Program-made: the position numbers and the translations under genes | The notes under the pieces: generated by a model | Told to the model about the DNA's origin: nothing | What the model saw: the letters and a program-made list of their open reading frames with translations, nothing else | Database searches by the model: none | Source of the DNA: Anas platyrhynchos | Taxonomy: Eukaryota > Chordata > Aves > Anseriformes > Anatidae | Assembly: GCF_047663525.1 (NCBI RefSeq) | Contig: NC_092600.1 | Coordinates: 8,591,501 to 8,655,500, forward strand | Length of the DNA stretch: 64,000 nt | Reading direction: 5' to 3' | Shown: positions 1 through 14,814 of the stretch, in pieces | Layout of the letters: every line of letters starts with the position of its first letter | How positions within the stretch are numbered: position 1 is the stretch's first letter

Positions 1-3000
1 CTTATGAGTTGGTAAGTGAGTGTTTGACACCCTCGATACTGCAATATTTGCATTTTTGCTGCAGAGGCCCTATTCCCAGAGTGGTACCAGCCTCATTTTT
101 ATCTACAAGCCTTCTGCCAAAAAAAGAAAGCAAATAACTCATTACCAAACTGGCTCATTGCAGAAGAAAAAAGGAAGACAAGCTCAAATTCAGACATACT
201 AACAGTGACATTCTATTCCCTTTCTTTTTCACTTCAGCAAATGATGTAATTAGTACACAGCATAAATGAGATCCTACTTCAAAACAAAGGCCCAGGAAAT
301 GAAATTTCTCACAGCAGCTTTCTCATCTAAATCATTACATTCTGTTTCCATTTGCACCTCCTCTGTCAGAAGCAAGCACGGTACTGAAACTCCCTTATGG
401 AGAGATTCTCCATGCACGGGGATTTACAGTTTGAAAAACATCTTAGTGGACAATCTTTAGCCATGGGTTAACAGCAACTAACTGTGCCAGCCTTACAAAC
501 ACACGCTGCTCAGCACCCATTCAGGAGCACAAGGAAGCAGAGAGCTTCTACTGCCTTTTACTGGGGCTGATTTAGGCCCCACTGGGGAAAATAAAGAAAA
601 ACTGGGGGGGGGGGGGGGGGGGGGGGGAAATCAGCAGAAAAGCTAAGTTAAACATTGCTGGATGAGAACATGAGTATTAACTGGCTCATGACCTCATTTC
701 TAACTTGTTGATTCAGCTAGATGAAAACCTCTCACCGTGCAGTGCTCATTGTCAGAGCAAGCAGCAGCTCACGCTCAGATTGCCTTTCAGCACTCTCTAT
801 CTGCATGCCACCAAGGTGTTTCCCAGCTGCTCTCACCCCATCTTACCTCTTTGCCCACTCAGGTGCCTGAGTTTTATTGGCATGCTGCAGGCAGCGGAGG
901 CTTCTAGAGCACGATCAAAGTTGCAACTCATCCTCTTTACGAGCCATTTTAGTGCTCATTTGCATGATTACAGATCCCTCGTGTCCACTTCACATTATTA
1001 ATCAAAGTTTCCTACAGGTTTAGTCAAAAAATGAGAACTCAGCACATGAAAGCCAATTCAAGAGTTCATAACATTTCTTAATAAACCAAACCATCTCTTG
1101 GATGCTGCTTCTGCAGAGGCTTGCCAAGGGAACGCTGTGCTCAGAAGAAAAGCAGCTCCTTATGCTGGATGCTACAAAGTGAGGAATTCAAATCTTCAAG
1201 CACCAGAAAGTAATAGCACAATTGCTTGGATTGTACCAGAAATTTAATTTGCAAGGGCCTATCTGCCCACTCAACCACACCCTCTGAGGATAAAGGGCAC
1301 ATCTTACAGTGCCCAGTAAAGCAGCAAGCCGTGACCACAGAACGCCATCAAGACTCACGTCTGTCCTGACTCCGAGTAGGAACCCTGCACCACGGAGTCA
1401 GTTACTGCATTTTAGCTAACCCCTGGCTGTCCTCATTTCAGTTTATTCAGAAGACTATCTGGCCACAACATACAAGTACCCATAACACGGGACAGACTTC
1501 TCAAAGACTGTATTTGATATGACAGAAGCGGTACAACAGCAGCTTGAACCTTTATTTCCAGTGAGTCTACTTCTTGGGGTAACCAGTCACCAGAACAATT
1601 TACATAGAGATTTAATATATCGTCTGTGCCTAAAACATCTGTTTCAAAAAAAAAAAAAAAAAGGATGGCTTTCAAAAGACCGGTTTTAGAGCTCCCAGTA
1701 GGTAAAGGCAAGATGCAGAAGTTACCAAGGGAGATTCCACGGCCTCTCTGGTTCAGGTTGGCTCAAGACCAGAAGGAACCACGACAGCCACTCATTTTTA
1801 AGTCACATAACAAGAGAGAAGTTCTTGTACATCCTCAGCTTGTATTAAGAATCTTTGAAGAATAACCCAGCCAAATGGGGTCTTCTGAATTGTCTGAGAC
1901 AGCTATCCTGAGAGTGAGACTAATTCTTCATCTGTTGTTAAAAAACAGTCAGAGAAGCACCATGCACAAGGACCTCTCCTGCATCAGAAGTGGCTCCAAC
2001 ACAAAAAATTATGCAAAATGTATTCAACCTACAAGCCAGGCACTAAGTGCTCTCCAAATGGCTTAAGCCTGTACCAATCTCACACAGTCACTGGGGCACC
2101 AGTGCTAACACCACCAAGTGCATCTTCCATCTAGCCTCGCGGGTGCTAGCTGAGCAGCTGTCCGAGGCAGCAGAAGCACAGTGGGCTTTAAGAGGTGTTG
2201 CTTTTTTTAAGGAGTTGATGTCTTTGCGTGGCAAGCCGTGGCACTCCTCTCCCTCACCCTCCCACTCAGCCAGAGCTGCCCAAACAAACATTACACGCTT
2301 CAAGAAGTTTCGTGCTTTGAGCTAACACTGTAAATATTTTTGCCTTTCTGAAAATATGTTGAATAATTAGTTCTACATTGAGAAAACACAAATCTAAACC
2401 TACTTGTGCACAAGCAAATTAGTATTTACCCAGTCATGGTACAGCGTAACAATAAACAGAGATCTGAAACCATCACCAGTATCTGCATATCTCAGTGAAA
2501 AGAATTCCAACAGCACAATCTGCTCGTTACTGGGGCACTGCCATCAGTTTCAACAGATGTTTCTTGAATTATTAAATGTGTAACAGATTCAGCATTCTGA
2601 GTATAAACAATCCAAGACCAGGGTTCTCTACAGATTTACAGTTTTGTTTGAACAAACCGATGGACTTTATGCTCTAGTTCTGCTGTACAAGTCAGGGGCT
2701 GTTCCTATAATACAGCACAAGTAACAATCAGAGCTCTGGCACTAACCACAAACACGAAGAACCCGAAGGGTACTGCAAAAGAACACAGAACTGGAAGTGG
2801 AGCCATAAGAATACGAGCACTCACAACATATTCCAAATTCTGAACACAAATTGCCAAGTTGTCATTAGACTGGTGCTCAGAAAAATACAATAGCCAACAG
2901 AACCTCATCAAATTTTAATAATCTCCTTTCAAGCAAGATACTATTAACTTCTTTTTAATAAAAAATTATACAACTTGCCTAAAAGAGTTACCAGCTTTGT

Positions 3001-6000
3001 ACAGAAAAGTTACTTTAAAGTATTTGTATACTGAGAAAGCTGCTTAGTAAAAGCCTGGGACACTATGGCAGCAGCATGTGAACCAGCAGTCTCTAGAGCT
3101 GGAAAGAGAAAAAAGGGTATGTTGTACTTTGACCATGGCATATCCTCTGCTCTCTTCTTTGCCTACCATCTGTAGCACACACCACATTTAATCCAAAAGG
3201 ACAAAAACATAGCAAGTTTGTTTTGGTTTGTTTTTTTTTTTTGGTAAGAAATAAAGATCAAGTCCATGCCATCAAATTGCGTTTACTTAGAAATAGATAC
3301 AGTTTAAAATAGTAACACTCAAAAAACATAGTTCTACTACCCATTTACCTAAGTGGTGCTGGAAGGAGGGTGACAGAAGATACAGGACAGCAAACTCAGA
3401 TGCTGAATCTGAGCAGCACCTTTGTCTTTGTGTACATTTGCACATTTAGTCACGCACCCTCATCTCATGATTTTGGGAAATTAGTTTCTGGAATGAACCA
3501 GCTGCTTCCTTCTTCTCACACCGAAGCTTCACATGGCACTTTTTATTGTGTTTGTATCAGACAGCTCAATCTTTCCTCTTAAGAGAAGAAGCACCACAAA
3601 AAGCTGTACAAATAAAAGATCGAATTAACCCATGAGAGCTCAAAGAAAGTGGGCATACCACAGCAATCAGCTGCCATCAGATGGCTACATGTTCAGGTTT
3701 CTCCTTCCACAAGCCCCTTCTCAAAAGGCATCATTCATAACAAGTAGTTCACACCTAGCCTGCGAGGTGACCAAACGATTAAGGTAACCACACGGTTTAA
3801 GAAACTGCAATTACACGCAGCGTTGTGAAAGATGATGCATGTTCCAATTATTCCAAGTGTTTAGTTTCTTTCCTTTCCCTGATTTTTTTTTTGGTTGTTG
3901 TTACAAGGAATACAGTTTAAGATAGAAAACTGCTCTCATTTTTATTCTTAGGTAAGAAAACAGTCTGTGTTTAGTGCACTTCTATGCCTTTAGCACAATG
4001 GTGATGTTAAGTTCCAAGTCTGACCATGATTACAGGTTAAGCACGACTCTTCTCTTCCCATTTAGTTCAGAGTACTTAAGAGTTAGAACAAATAGCATCA
4101 CTTTGGCCTTCACAGGAGGAAATTATGTGGTTGCAAATGTTTCCACCTTTATAAAAAGAATAAAAAAAGAAGCAACTGTCCCCAAAGAGCTGCTCTACAG
4201 CATAGAAGCAAGCACTGAAGTCTAGCTGTAGCAGTGTGCACTAGCCTACACCACATAAAAGTCAGAGGAAGTAAGCCATTTTTAGCTAGCACACATCCTA
4301 AAGAGGATGCTTTAATTTATATAAAGCAATTTTAATAAAATGTTAATGAAACCACATTTTACCTTCTATATTTGTAGACAAAGAAGTTGATTTGTTTTCT
4401 AATGCTTTTCCTCTGGTATCTCTCTACCCAGTAACAGTGTGTCAACCTGCTACAGCACCCTACCTGCACATTTATCACAAGCTCTTCGTGTTGAAGCCTA
4501 CTGCAGGCCATTCAGCAGCCTTTTCCCCCTGCTGGAACAGTAACCACAGTGCCATTTGATAAACAAAACTACTTTGTCATTTTCCAATGCTGAATTAATC
4601 TGTTTACATTCAACAGTTCTAACCAGAAATTTATCTCTGCTATTTGCATTGCTTTGCACAATTATAGTTAAATTTCATCCAGTTGAACTTGCGGCAGAGA
4701 GGTTATCAGGACGGAATATTTTTCCTTCCACTAAAGCAGATAAGGGCTCTTTCATGAAAAGATATGAAAGGGAAAAGCCGTAACAGAGAACAAATTGCAT
4801 CCGAGAGGCTTTTATTACATTCTCAGTACTGCTAACTGGAACATGAATCACACCTTAACATATATCACCTCACCCAGCCAACTCTTAATTGCCTTTTCAA
4901 ACTTTGAGTCAAATGGATGAAAGAAAGAGTGCCTTTAAACAGAAAAGATATTCTTAGTAATGTCCAGATTGATCCTTAGTTCCGGGAAAAGATTCACTAT
5001 ATCAAGACTAGTAGATGTTATTGATTTTGATGGCTCTCTAATCAAATCATTCCTTAAGCATCTACCTGAGATAGATGCACCTGATCTCCTAAGCAGTTAA
5101 AAGCACTTCTATGATAGGATATCTTTTAAGAAATTCAGTGACTGATTGATATTGCAAAGCTGCTGCAGCATTTGCTGTGTTTGCTTACCGCAAATGTGAA
5201 GAGGACTTTTTTTTTTTAAATAAATTAGCATGCTAAAAAATATCCACAGTAAATTGTCATCCAAATTACATGCTAGCAGTTAATTTCCCCAAAAATATCT
5301 TCAAAGAAGCTTTATTTCCCAAAGTGGAGGAAGAATACTTGGTTTCCCTTACAAATCCAATGTATATGTATGTTCTGATACACTATTTTAATTAAGGTGA
5401 TTCTCTTAACTGTTGCAATTAAATCTACAGAAAAACTCATGCAAGTTGACTTAGCCAAGCCTCACACTGATGTAGCTTTAAGAAAAAAAACACAACAACC
5501 AAGGAATAAACACAAATCAACTTTATTTAAAGAGTACTATAGCACAAGTTTTGTCACTGAAAATAGTCTTAATATCTTTTAGAACAAGCAACTTGCTTGA
5601 TTATTTAGAAGTCCCTGATCCCAGCAACTACCAGCTGGAAAAGTGGAAGTATAGACACAATGCTGTAAAAGCAAAAAGTACTGCTGAGTGATTGTATGAT
5701 GAGCACAGAATCAGAATCCACTGGTTTAGTACTAAAATAACCTCCAGGTGAGAAATACTTTGAAGTAATCTACTAATAAAAAGCATTACAGAGATAAGTA
5801 ATATCTCAACACACTTAAGGGAGGACAAGGCTATCAAATTGCTATAAGAAAGGGCTGTGTCACAACTGGAATTTGCCTTCTGATAACCTGCTACACAACT
5901 GTTAGTTTTGTATTAGAAACCGATTTGATGAACCAATTCCTAAAATGTACAAGTCACAGAAAAGGCAAAGCAAGAGAAGGCCAGATATAGCTACATGCCT

Positions 6001-7177
6001 CCATGGTCCTGCATCCCTTTCACCAGCAACAAACAAGTGCTGTCTTCCACAAACCTATAAAAACCCCATAAAACAGTAACACCAGCTGTTTGCACTGGAA
6101 GTAGATACACTGCTATCCCTAGCAAAGTAGAATGGAGCCAAAACAAAGAAAGCCACGTGATTTTAATGACAGTAAATAACTTCCAAACAGCAGACATTTA
6201 GTAGATTAAAACCAAAAAGTCACATGCCAGCACTTCTGCAGTCTGGATTAAAAACCTGGACTTGCCACTTCAAAAAACCACACTCCTCTAACAACTTAAC
6301 TAAAGGGCGTTTCCTTGAGCTGACTGCAGTACATCGTTATCCTCCAAGCCATCTAAAGGGAAGAAACGCTGCAGAATGGCATAATTACATGCTAGCCATT
6401 TTCTCTCAAAGCTAGGCAGTACTCATGCAGGTCCTCATTGGCTATCAACCTCATCAGTCCGGATCCAATCCCTAATTAACCCCATGTGCACTCACTAGAT
6501 GAATCACATACCCACCTGGAGAGCAGGTCCCAGAACAGCAATCCTTTCATCTCCTAAAACCAGACTTCTAGCATTTCAGCACTAGACTTGCAGGCCAAGG
6601 TTGAAACCTCAGCCCCCTGAACTGTGTTTGTAGTTTTGTCCATTTATCTGCAACACAAGCCGTAGTTATTTGCTCTAATCAACTCAGAGCGTATATGCAG
6701 TTCATAGAGTTGTAAACTGAAGAGCCACGTCCACGCAGCAGTGAAAGCCAACTTTCTGGTGCTGTGGTCACAGTACAGAATAGGCAACCTTTTCCCGAGT
6801 CTTTTTTTTAATGCCAACGACATAAGTTACAATACTTTTGTCTGCACAGCATTTCCAAGCAGCTTTTCTACTAGTCAAATGTTTCCAATGTCACTGTGCT
6901 ATTCTTTCAGGGCATCGATATTGTTTCCAGACATCAACTTTGACTCTGTTTACATATCAAAGCTAAATAACAAAGCTCCAGACCCTAGGCAGGATTTATT
7001 TACAGCTTACATAAACAGAGCCCCATATTAACTACAGTTCCGCTGATTATATTTGTTATTACGCTATTTGTTGAAATCAATATATTGCCATGCTATTAAT
7101 AATTTCTTAAAATTCTCGTAGCGAGCAGAATGGAATTTACTACAGCAGCGTTTTCTCTTGAATGCACGTACACTTAC
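1..7177 (-). other. RNF145: RNF145 intron 2 (partial), no exon recognised
   Basis: This stretch follows the donor of the first coding exon of RNF145 in the direction of transcription, so it should be intron 2. Short open frames occur on both strands, but none resembles the transmembrane or RING portion of RNF145, and none is flanked by convincing splice sites together with family similarity. The sequence is AT-rich and contains simple repeats, notably a G homopolymer near 0.6 kb. The remaining RNF145 exons are presumed to lie beyond the left edge. I could have missed a short exon. Confidence 0.7.
604..627. repeat. G24 homopolymer
   Basis: An uninterrupted run of 24 G residues lies within the presumed RNF145 intron. 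Transcription runs on the other strand, so the pre-mRNA carries a C tract while the plus strand has G-quadruplex potential. Its exact length is likely to vary and is prone to sequencing error. Confidence 0.9.
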
Positions 7178-7391
7178 CCACATAATGCATATTAAGGGCC
7201 AAGTACTTGTACTGGAAGAGAGGGTTGTTGTGCAGGCTACTTCTTTGGATCTGCTGGAAGAATGAGCTGACGTCCCATCTGTACAAGACATCTAACAGCA
7301 TGATGCTCGGGACCCTCAGGGCCACATTTAATATTGCCTCCAACTTCTCCTTCGCAGCCATTCTCTTCCCTTTCCGTGAATTGGCAGCAGA
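7178..7391 (-). CDS. RNF145: RNF145 first coding exon (E3 ubiquitin ligase, N-terminus)
   Basis: RNF145 is an ER multi-pass membrane E3 ubiquitin ligase with a TRC8-like N-terminal region and a C-terminal RING-H2. In mammals it takes part in sterol-triggered degradation of HMG-CoA reductase. Seen here: on the minus strand an acceptor (pyrimidine stretch then CAG) precedes 7391, a 30-nt 5' leader follows, and ATG is at 7361-7359. The frame runs 61 codons plus one base to a GTAAGT donor, with the exon ending at 7178. The peptide starts MAAKEKLEAILNVALRVPS and contains LLDVLYRWDVSSFFQQIQ and NPLFQYKYLALNMHYVG, nearly identical to the mammalian N-terminus as I remember it. Only the start of the protein is in the window; the transmembrane helices and RING are not. 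The upstream in-frame Met near 7406 lies before the acceptor and is not used in this model. The gene runs leftward out of the window and is head-to-head with UBLCP1. Confidence 0.96.
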
Positions 7392-10300
7392 CTGTAAATA
7401 GCACAAGACAGAAGAGTAATCAGATCAATCTCCCTGTACAAACAGCTATTACTGATCATCTGAATGGGGCTTCCTGTGCGGCCACAAATTCCTGAATGAA
7501 TCAACCGAGTTAAAATTCACATCCAGACAGGACAGCTTCTAATGTTGCTATATGAAGATCAATTTGCTAGCAATTTTCCACGGGGATACTGTAAAAGGGG
7601 GGCTGTGGGAGTAGGTTAATGACACAATAAAAATGGTCATAGGGTGTGCACCGAACAAACCTTTATTTTTACTTGCTCTAATTCAGCATCCAAGTCCCCA
7701 GCCAAAGGACCACAGCATACAAGATACTACATTGTGGTAAGCTATTGCATAAGCTTTAAAAAACAAACACCACCAAGATTCACGATCTCCAGTGAGCTAT
7801 GCTATTTCTGTACACTATTTCTATAACTCTCAATGCAAACTGAAATAATTTCCAATACACAAACTTACAAAGAAAAGTTATTTGTGACATTCATTAACCT
7901 CTACGATTTTATACTTCATGGAATTGAGGGCTGGTGATTTCAAAGATTAAGATTAGTGACGCAAATATTCTGCTCATTTTAATGTAATTCCCTACAAGGA
8001 ATCATACAAACAGAAGACTATATCCTCTCTCAGGAGTACCAGAAGGTAATTTAATTGCAGAGCTTGAGAGCAGAGTAGATGGATGATGCAAGACAACACA
8101 GGGCTTAAAAAAAAAAAAAAACTTTTTTTTCCTCCTTCAAAATTGTAAGGGAAAAAAAAAGGTCCACAAGTCCACAACAGCATCTCAAAAGCTGTCTAGT
8201 CATCAACAGGACCATTTTAAAGAGCAAAAGGATCCGTTTCCACATCCTGTCAGAGCACTGCCTTCAGCTGAGACCCTAAACGAAAAGTGCTGTTTAAGCA
8301 CTCAGCCTCCCTCCCACCCGAGACCCGAGGCCGAGCATTCACCCCAGGCTGTATTTGAAAGCCACCAGCTATACACAGCCCATCGGAGCAGTGCAGCTGA
8401 AGGCCAAGGTGGGGATGATCCCAGCCCACAAGCAGCCATTCAAACAGATGAAAACGATCACCCCCAGCACCACCAGTCTGCAGCCCAGTTCAGGTTTAGC
8501 CTTTTCTTATTAGAGGGATGCTTCGAAAGAACTGCATCCCAGCCACTGAAACAGAAAAATCTACGCTTGGAACTGCACTTCCCAAGTAAGTTTTACAGGA
8601 TTTCATTCAAATGGTCGTTGTGAAAATTTTTAAAAAGGTAACATGGAAGCACAGCATGAAAGGAAGTCATGCTCAAACACAGAAACCAAGAAACATTTCC
8701 TGCTTGTACGGGGACACACACACAGAATTGTCTGAAATTGTATTTGTGCTGCCACAGACAAGATGCTACCAGAAAGGTGCACACCTAAAGCCACTCTGAC
8801 ACTTGTCAAGGCGTGATGACAAAACTAACTCAGCTCAAGAAGCCAGGACAGATCGATAGCGAGATTTGTCTCGGTAAACCACAGGCTACAGGGCTGCTGC
8901 TTGCCTTCGTCTAACCCACAGCCATGTTATGCAAACACAGGCGCCTTTTCCAAAAGCCCTACAGACCCCAAAGGCAGCACAGCCCTCCCTGGCACACACC
9001 ACTCCACTGGGCATTTTGCAGTGCTTCCCAAGGGGAATTCAAAGGCCAGCCACAACACTGGAAGATATTTAAAATGAACAACCAAAATCATAACCCTAGT
9101 AGCTTAAAGAACACTGGTGCTCAACATTTAGTGTGAACAAAGACGGAGTTTTAATGTATGGTGCTGAACAAGTGCAAGCTGGGACGAACACAAAGCATTT
9201 CAGCTGCATACCAAAATTCAAGCCTATGCTTAGAACAGCTCAGAGGCACGCTTTTTAAAGACAATTCATATATAGACATTTTGAGTGTCCTGTACTTTTT
9301 TTCCCCAAAAAAACTCCTTGGTTTTGCCAAGCATGCAAAATTAATTACAGTGAATTAATTGAACCAAGCTGCCTCCTGCTTTTCGCTAGGTCCCTGTTCC
9401 AAGTAGATCAGGGCTTAGGGGTGGGCAGGAGCTGCCGTACAGGTTTTCACGCTGTCATGAAATTCCCCACATAAAGTGCCAACAAGCACCTGATTTCAAG
9501 TTATTCTCCTGTAACCATCAAACCTCCTCTAGCCAACAGCAACAACCAGACACGAGACAAGAAGGAAGTTTCCACTTTCCCCAAGTACTCTGAATGCAGA
9601 TTTCCGTGGACTTCTCTCTACACTCAAAATTAACTGAGGTTCTGCACATCCAAATTAAACAATCTTCTACATTCATACGTGCACACTTGAGAATATAAGA
9701 AAACTGGGAAGTACAGCATTTGTCACCTACAACAAACTCCAATTGCAAACTTGTTAAAACAAAAGCAAAACAAACTCAGAAAATCACATTCTCTTGCAAT
9801 TGATGGGTATTAATGGAAATTAATTCATGTATTACAAGAAGCAGCCACTGAAACACTGCAGCATATTCTGTCACTGCCTAACAAAGCACCCAATGCTAAT
9901 AAGAAACTCTTTAAAATTAACTTCAGTGGCAATGTGGATGTGTTAAATAAAGCCTCAGTTGTAATTGCTGCCAAGTTCTAACAGAACGTAATGCAGGCAA
10001 GCAACAAAGTCCGCTGCACTAAGCTCATTATATTGTAAAGAGCTCTCACAATACATTATTTTGATTGGTGTAAAAACAAAAACATTAAGCCTCTAAAACC
10101 TTTAGATAAATGATGATGACAAGAGTTGCTGGATGCTTGGACATTAGAGGAACACAGGCCATGCTTTAACATGACCAAAAAATGGACTTCAGAGCAGGAC
10201 TGGAAAGCTGCGAGTTTGTGCCCCAGAATTTTTTCCTGATGATTTCAAATGTCTTCCTGTTCCAAATCAGGACAAGAAAAAGCACAGTCTTGGGAAGAAA

Positions 10301-11133
10301 TTCTGACTTCACCTCTTCCCTGAGTGCAAGCACAGCTGCGCTATTTGACCACAAACAGCTTTAAGAAGTCTCCCATCATAACTGATTAATGCTCATGGAA
10401 ACATTCTTATTTTCTAACAACAAGGCACTGCTCAAAAATCCCTTCCTCAGCTGGCACAAACATTTTGTCAAAAACATATTCCTAGCTAGCTTCAAAAACA
10501 ACAGTAGAATTCACAAAACCTGATTTTATTTTTTTTTTTTTAAATCTATTACAAATTGGTCCCTGCTGATTCCATTAGCAAAACAGATTAGCAGCAAGCT
10601 TAAAAAACCCTCAAAGACAACATACATTTATTTTCCCTATAATAGGAATTTCTTTCTGAGGCTCTGCCTTCGCATAAAAATTTGCCACTTTGTCTGAGGC
10701 TGTGATTTATGCCCCAAACCAATGTAACTGATTTATGCACCGATTCAATGTAAAACTATCACATCACAGGAAGCAAATACTAATGAAGTATGAGGGGACA
10801 CAAAACCTGCATCCATTTATCCAAGCAGGCGCTTAAGTCACGTGAACAAGAGTTTCTAATATTTAGAAAAGCATTACACAAAAGCTACTTAATGTTTACT
10901 AAAACATATTGGAATACTTGCAAACCTAAGAGTTGTTCTAATACTACTGCCACCAAAAATCATCACAGAAAGATTCAGTAGCTCCAGCTGGGATCAGAAC
11001 TTCACAACTAGACTGGATCCTGCAATGTCTAGTCTAACATCTGCGAACAAACAAGGCGCTCATTCTCCTGCAAGATTAAGACCTAAAACATTTGGAAAGA
11101 CTGACACCATCACCCCCCTACAAAAAAAAAAAA

Positions 11134-11158
11134 ATATATATATATATATTTTTTTTTC
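11134..11158. repeat. Simple AT-rich repeat
   Basis: A run of A changes into alternating TA dinucleotides and then a T tract, so the block is partly self-complementary. It lies inside RNF145 intron 1 and has no apparent coding role. Confidence 0.7.
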
Positions 11159-14100
11159 AACTTCCATTTTTCACATCTATGAAACTCTACTGGTTTTGCA
11201 CACATCCACTAACAAGCAGACTTTGATCTGTAATCTAGTTTTGACTTTGAATACTTAAACAGAAGATATTCCCAAATCAGGAATAGTTTGATTTTTCCGA
11301 AGGTTAAACACGGCCAGACAGATCTTGAAGAGGGGAAAAAAATCTCAACTTGCAACTATAGAAAGATTCAATGTCACAGTTCAAAAAATTAAAATACTAA
11401 AATTAGTCCCAGAAGTGCTATATTCATGCATTTCTCAGAATCCTTCTTCCCAAGTGCCTGTCCTGCTCTTGAGAAAAAAAAAAAAAAAAAAAGGAACTTG
11501 AAGTACAGAAGAATCCCATCCTCCAGAGACTTAAATCATCAGTCTGGGAGAGAGAAAACAGAGAAGGGAAGGAACAGGACAAAAAGGTTTATCAGATATA
11601 CACTTAGAAAAGAATTTCCCTGTGTGAGCCTGTAAGGAAAAAAAAACTAGAGCTCCGGAGAGTTATGTGAGTCACCGATCCATCAGAACAGCTCTTTCCC
11701 ATGCAGTCAGCAGCAAGGAAAGCAGAAAGATGCCTCGCTCCTGTACAATTTAAATGAGGCCAAGTTCTGTTTTGGCTAACAAGGACAGCACTCAAAATTT
11801 CTGCTGAGAAGGCCAGACACAATGAGCATACCAAGCGCACTAATAAAGTGGTGAAACATTGCAGTCGTGTACAGTAAAGCTGTCATTACGATCCGGTCAG
11901 CATCTCCAATAATACTGCGTTTTCGTAGCTCACTACTTTAGTAATTTCAAGTAATAACCCTTGAGTATTTAGCGTTCGATTCAAAGCTTTGGAGAGTGTC
12001 AGGTGGCAAACAGAGTACTCAATCTTGCTATGTGAGAAGTTATGAAGAATAAACAAAATTCCCCTCCCCATCTGGTTTGACAATATGGATTGCTGTAGAG
12101 CTGGAGCGGCGGTGGGACTGGAGAACTGTTATTTCCATCTAGAAAACAAATGAATTGCTAAATTCCTGCTCAGGCAAGATCCAATCAGCTATCAACTGAG
12201 AAATACCTGAATTAATCATTTCAACTAATGCACAATATACTTCAGGCAACTTTTACTGCAAAATACGTAGGCACCACCTCATAGCTGTTCGTAGGGACAT
12301 AAGAGAGCATGCATTCATATTAAAGACATGCTAAAAACAGCAAAACAAACTAGAGACAGTTAACTCTATAGCAGAAAAATCTACATTTCCAACTTTCAAT
12401 ATTAGCTAGCTTTATGAGGAAGAAGAAAATCAATTCAGGAAATGAGAATGCGTATCACAGCACTGTGAAGTTAAAGTTGCTTTAAAGATTTATTTCTGGA
12501 GTACTTTCATACACTGCGAGCAGTTCCAGCACACTCAATTATATTGCAAGTGGATTATTTATAGGCAGCCTGTAAAACATCCTGCCCCTTTTAGTTTTCA
12601 TAACGAGCAGGTAAGACCAGGGAACTGAACTCAGGGACTAACGCGCAATAACGAAGGTTAACAAATCCAGCAGGTATGCACAAAAATCTTTCTGTGGTTT
12701 CCTACAGGATCAGCTCTCTGCCTGCACGTTATCAGTTCAAACCTGGTCATGCTAAGAGGGGCTGCCTATTTTTTAGACCACAGCTGTCCAGTTAAGCACC
12801 TGAGCGACAGCAATCTAATTCATTAAATATATAAATAAATATATTTAAGTAAACTCTTCAGGAGAAAAAAAAAATAGGTTGAATCAACAGAAACCAAACT
12901 GCTCTCGGGTCCTTTTCAACTCTCCAGTTTCTTGTCGTTCCAAGGTTCAGTTTATTAGCTAGTTATTCAGCTTTTCTTTTTTTTTTTTTTTTTTCCTCCC
13001 TATCACGGCCATATTTGCAAGTCTACACCTACAAGCCTGCCTAACCACATTTGTATCAGCATATTCTGAGAAAATCTGGGCAGCAATCCCAAAGCGCCTC
13101 TGCAGAGGACAGAATACCCGGGGGACCTGCACACGGAGCAGTAATGACAACCCAAGATGATGCAGGCTCTGACAACCTCCCTCAAAGAGCTGGATCACAG
13201 AAGACCAGCCACGCAAGTAAAGCTCAGGTACCCCCACAAAAAACCTGCAACCCGAACGTGTTACCAGGATGCAGTTACATGACAGGATGAAATATATCCC
13301 ATCCTCCACAATTGCTCATTTAGTTTTTAGCCATTTCAGATACAGACGCAGCCTACGTTTAGCGCCTGCAATGCCAACAACTAGCTACCCAACTGGTTAG
13401 AAGTTAAAATAGAAAATAAGACTTTCAAGATTTTCCTCTGTAAATACTGTAAAAGTTTCCATTGTTGCACCTTATCTGAGTCCTTTAAATAAAGAGCATC
13501 AGTTTCCAGGCCTGTCAAATAGGCTGCTTAGCTTCCTGCACTAAGAGACTTGTGCAACAGGAAGATCAAACAAACGGCAAAAACACTTAGAAAAGTCCCT
13601 TTTAAAGCATGTTTAAACTCAAGACAGGCAGGCAACTGAACAAAAAAAATCCAGAAAAACTCCATGAGGTGAACCATCTACTTCTGAATGCTCCTTTCAA
13701 GCACGCAATTAATTACAAAGCAATAAGGCTTCTCTAAAATGAAAGGAAATGCTTTAAAAGTAAGTGCAGAGAGAAACCAACGCACAGATGTCTGAATCAT
13801 ATCGAAGGTGCTAGACGTGAATATGCACTTAAAAGGCAAAACTACCATGACCCATCCACTTTATAATCACATCAAACATTCCCAGGTGTGTCTGGAAATA
13901 AAAATGGATTCAAAAAGCGAGTAACCAGTAACCACCGAACAATAAAAGAGGCTTCCAGCAAACTGGAATAGAAGCCCTCTGCATGTATTCATGAAGAGGA
14001 AGAAAACGACTCTGCAAGTAGCAAATAGAGCAGGTTTTGAAAAGCGCAATGTGAAACACTAAGCAGGCTTATAGAGTTTTCCAAGGCACACCCATTCATT

Positions 14101-14798
14101 CAGGTCTTGCTGGCATGATGTGCCTCTGCATCTGCACCACGGATTCCAGCAGCTGAAGCCGAGCAGACACTAAGCTCCTTCCATCACCTCCAAAGGAAGG
14201 AATTCCCCAGGATTTCTTCAGACGCACACAGCTCGGTTCATCAGAATTAGGTTGCTCTAACGTCAGCAGTTCCTCCTAAGGCTGACATAAACAAGGTGAG
14301 TCCTGCGCTCTGGGCAAGCAGCAGCTCGATGTTGCTAAGGTTTTTGATGATCCTCCTATATAGCAGTGGTCACAGAGATGCCTGTTATTTAACGAGTTTA
14401 GAAATTAATAAAATTAAACCCTTTAAAGACGTAAGAACTTGGAAAAGAAATGCAGCCGACTGCCATAGTTATTAGAGGTAGCTGGAAACAAAAAGATAGC
14501 CCTGCACAGCCAGCTGATCACTCGAGATAACTGGCACAAACGAGTCCCAAGTCCACCAAACAACTTACCAGAAACTCCTGCGTTAAAACCCACAGAAGGA
14601 ACAAACACAGCAACACCTACAGACTCCCAAGAAATATATACATCTATAAATTGACTGTGATCACAAGCACCCAGCACTTAGGAGCCAAACCACTGGAGAA
14701 CTCCCCCTTCTGCCGCCCAACATGAGGCAGGCGATGCCGGGCTCCCCCCCAGCACCCACCAGGTCCCCAACCCCCTCGGTGCCACCCCGGGGCGCTGC

Positions 14799-14814
14799 GG
14801 GGGGGGGGGGGGGG
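14799..14814. repeat. G16 homopolymer in CpG island
   Basis: Sixteen consecutive G residues lie immediately inside one of the candidate RNF145 first-exon donors. On the RNF145 sense strand this is a C tract beginning shortly after the GTAAGG donor. Confidence 0.85.
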
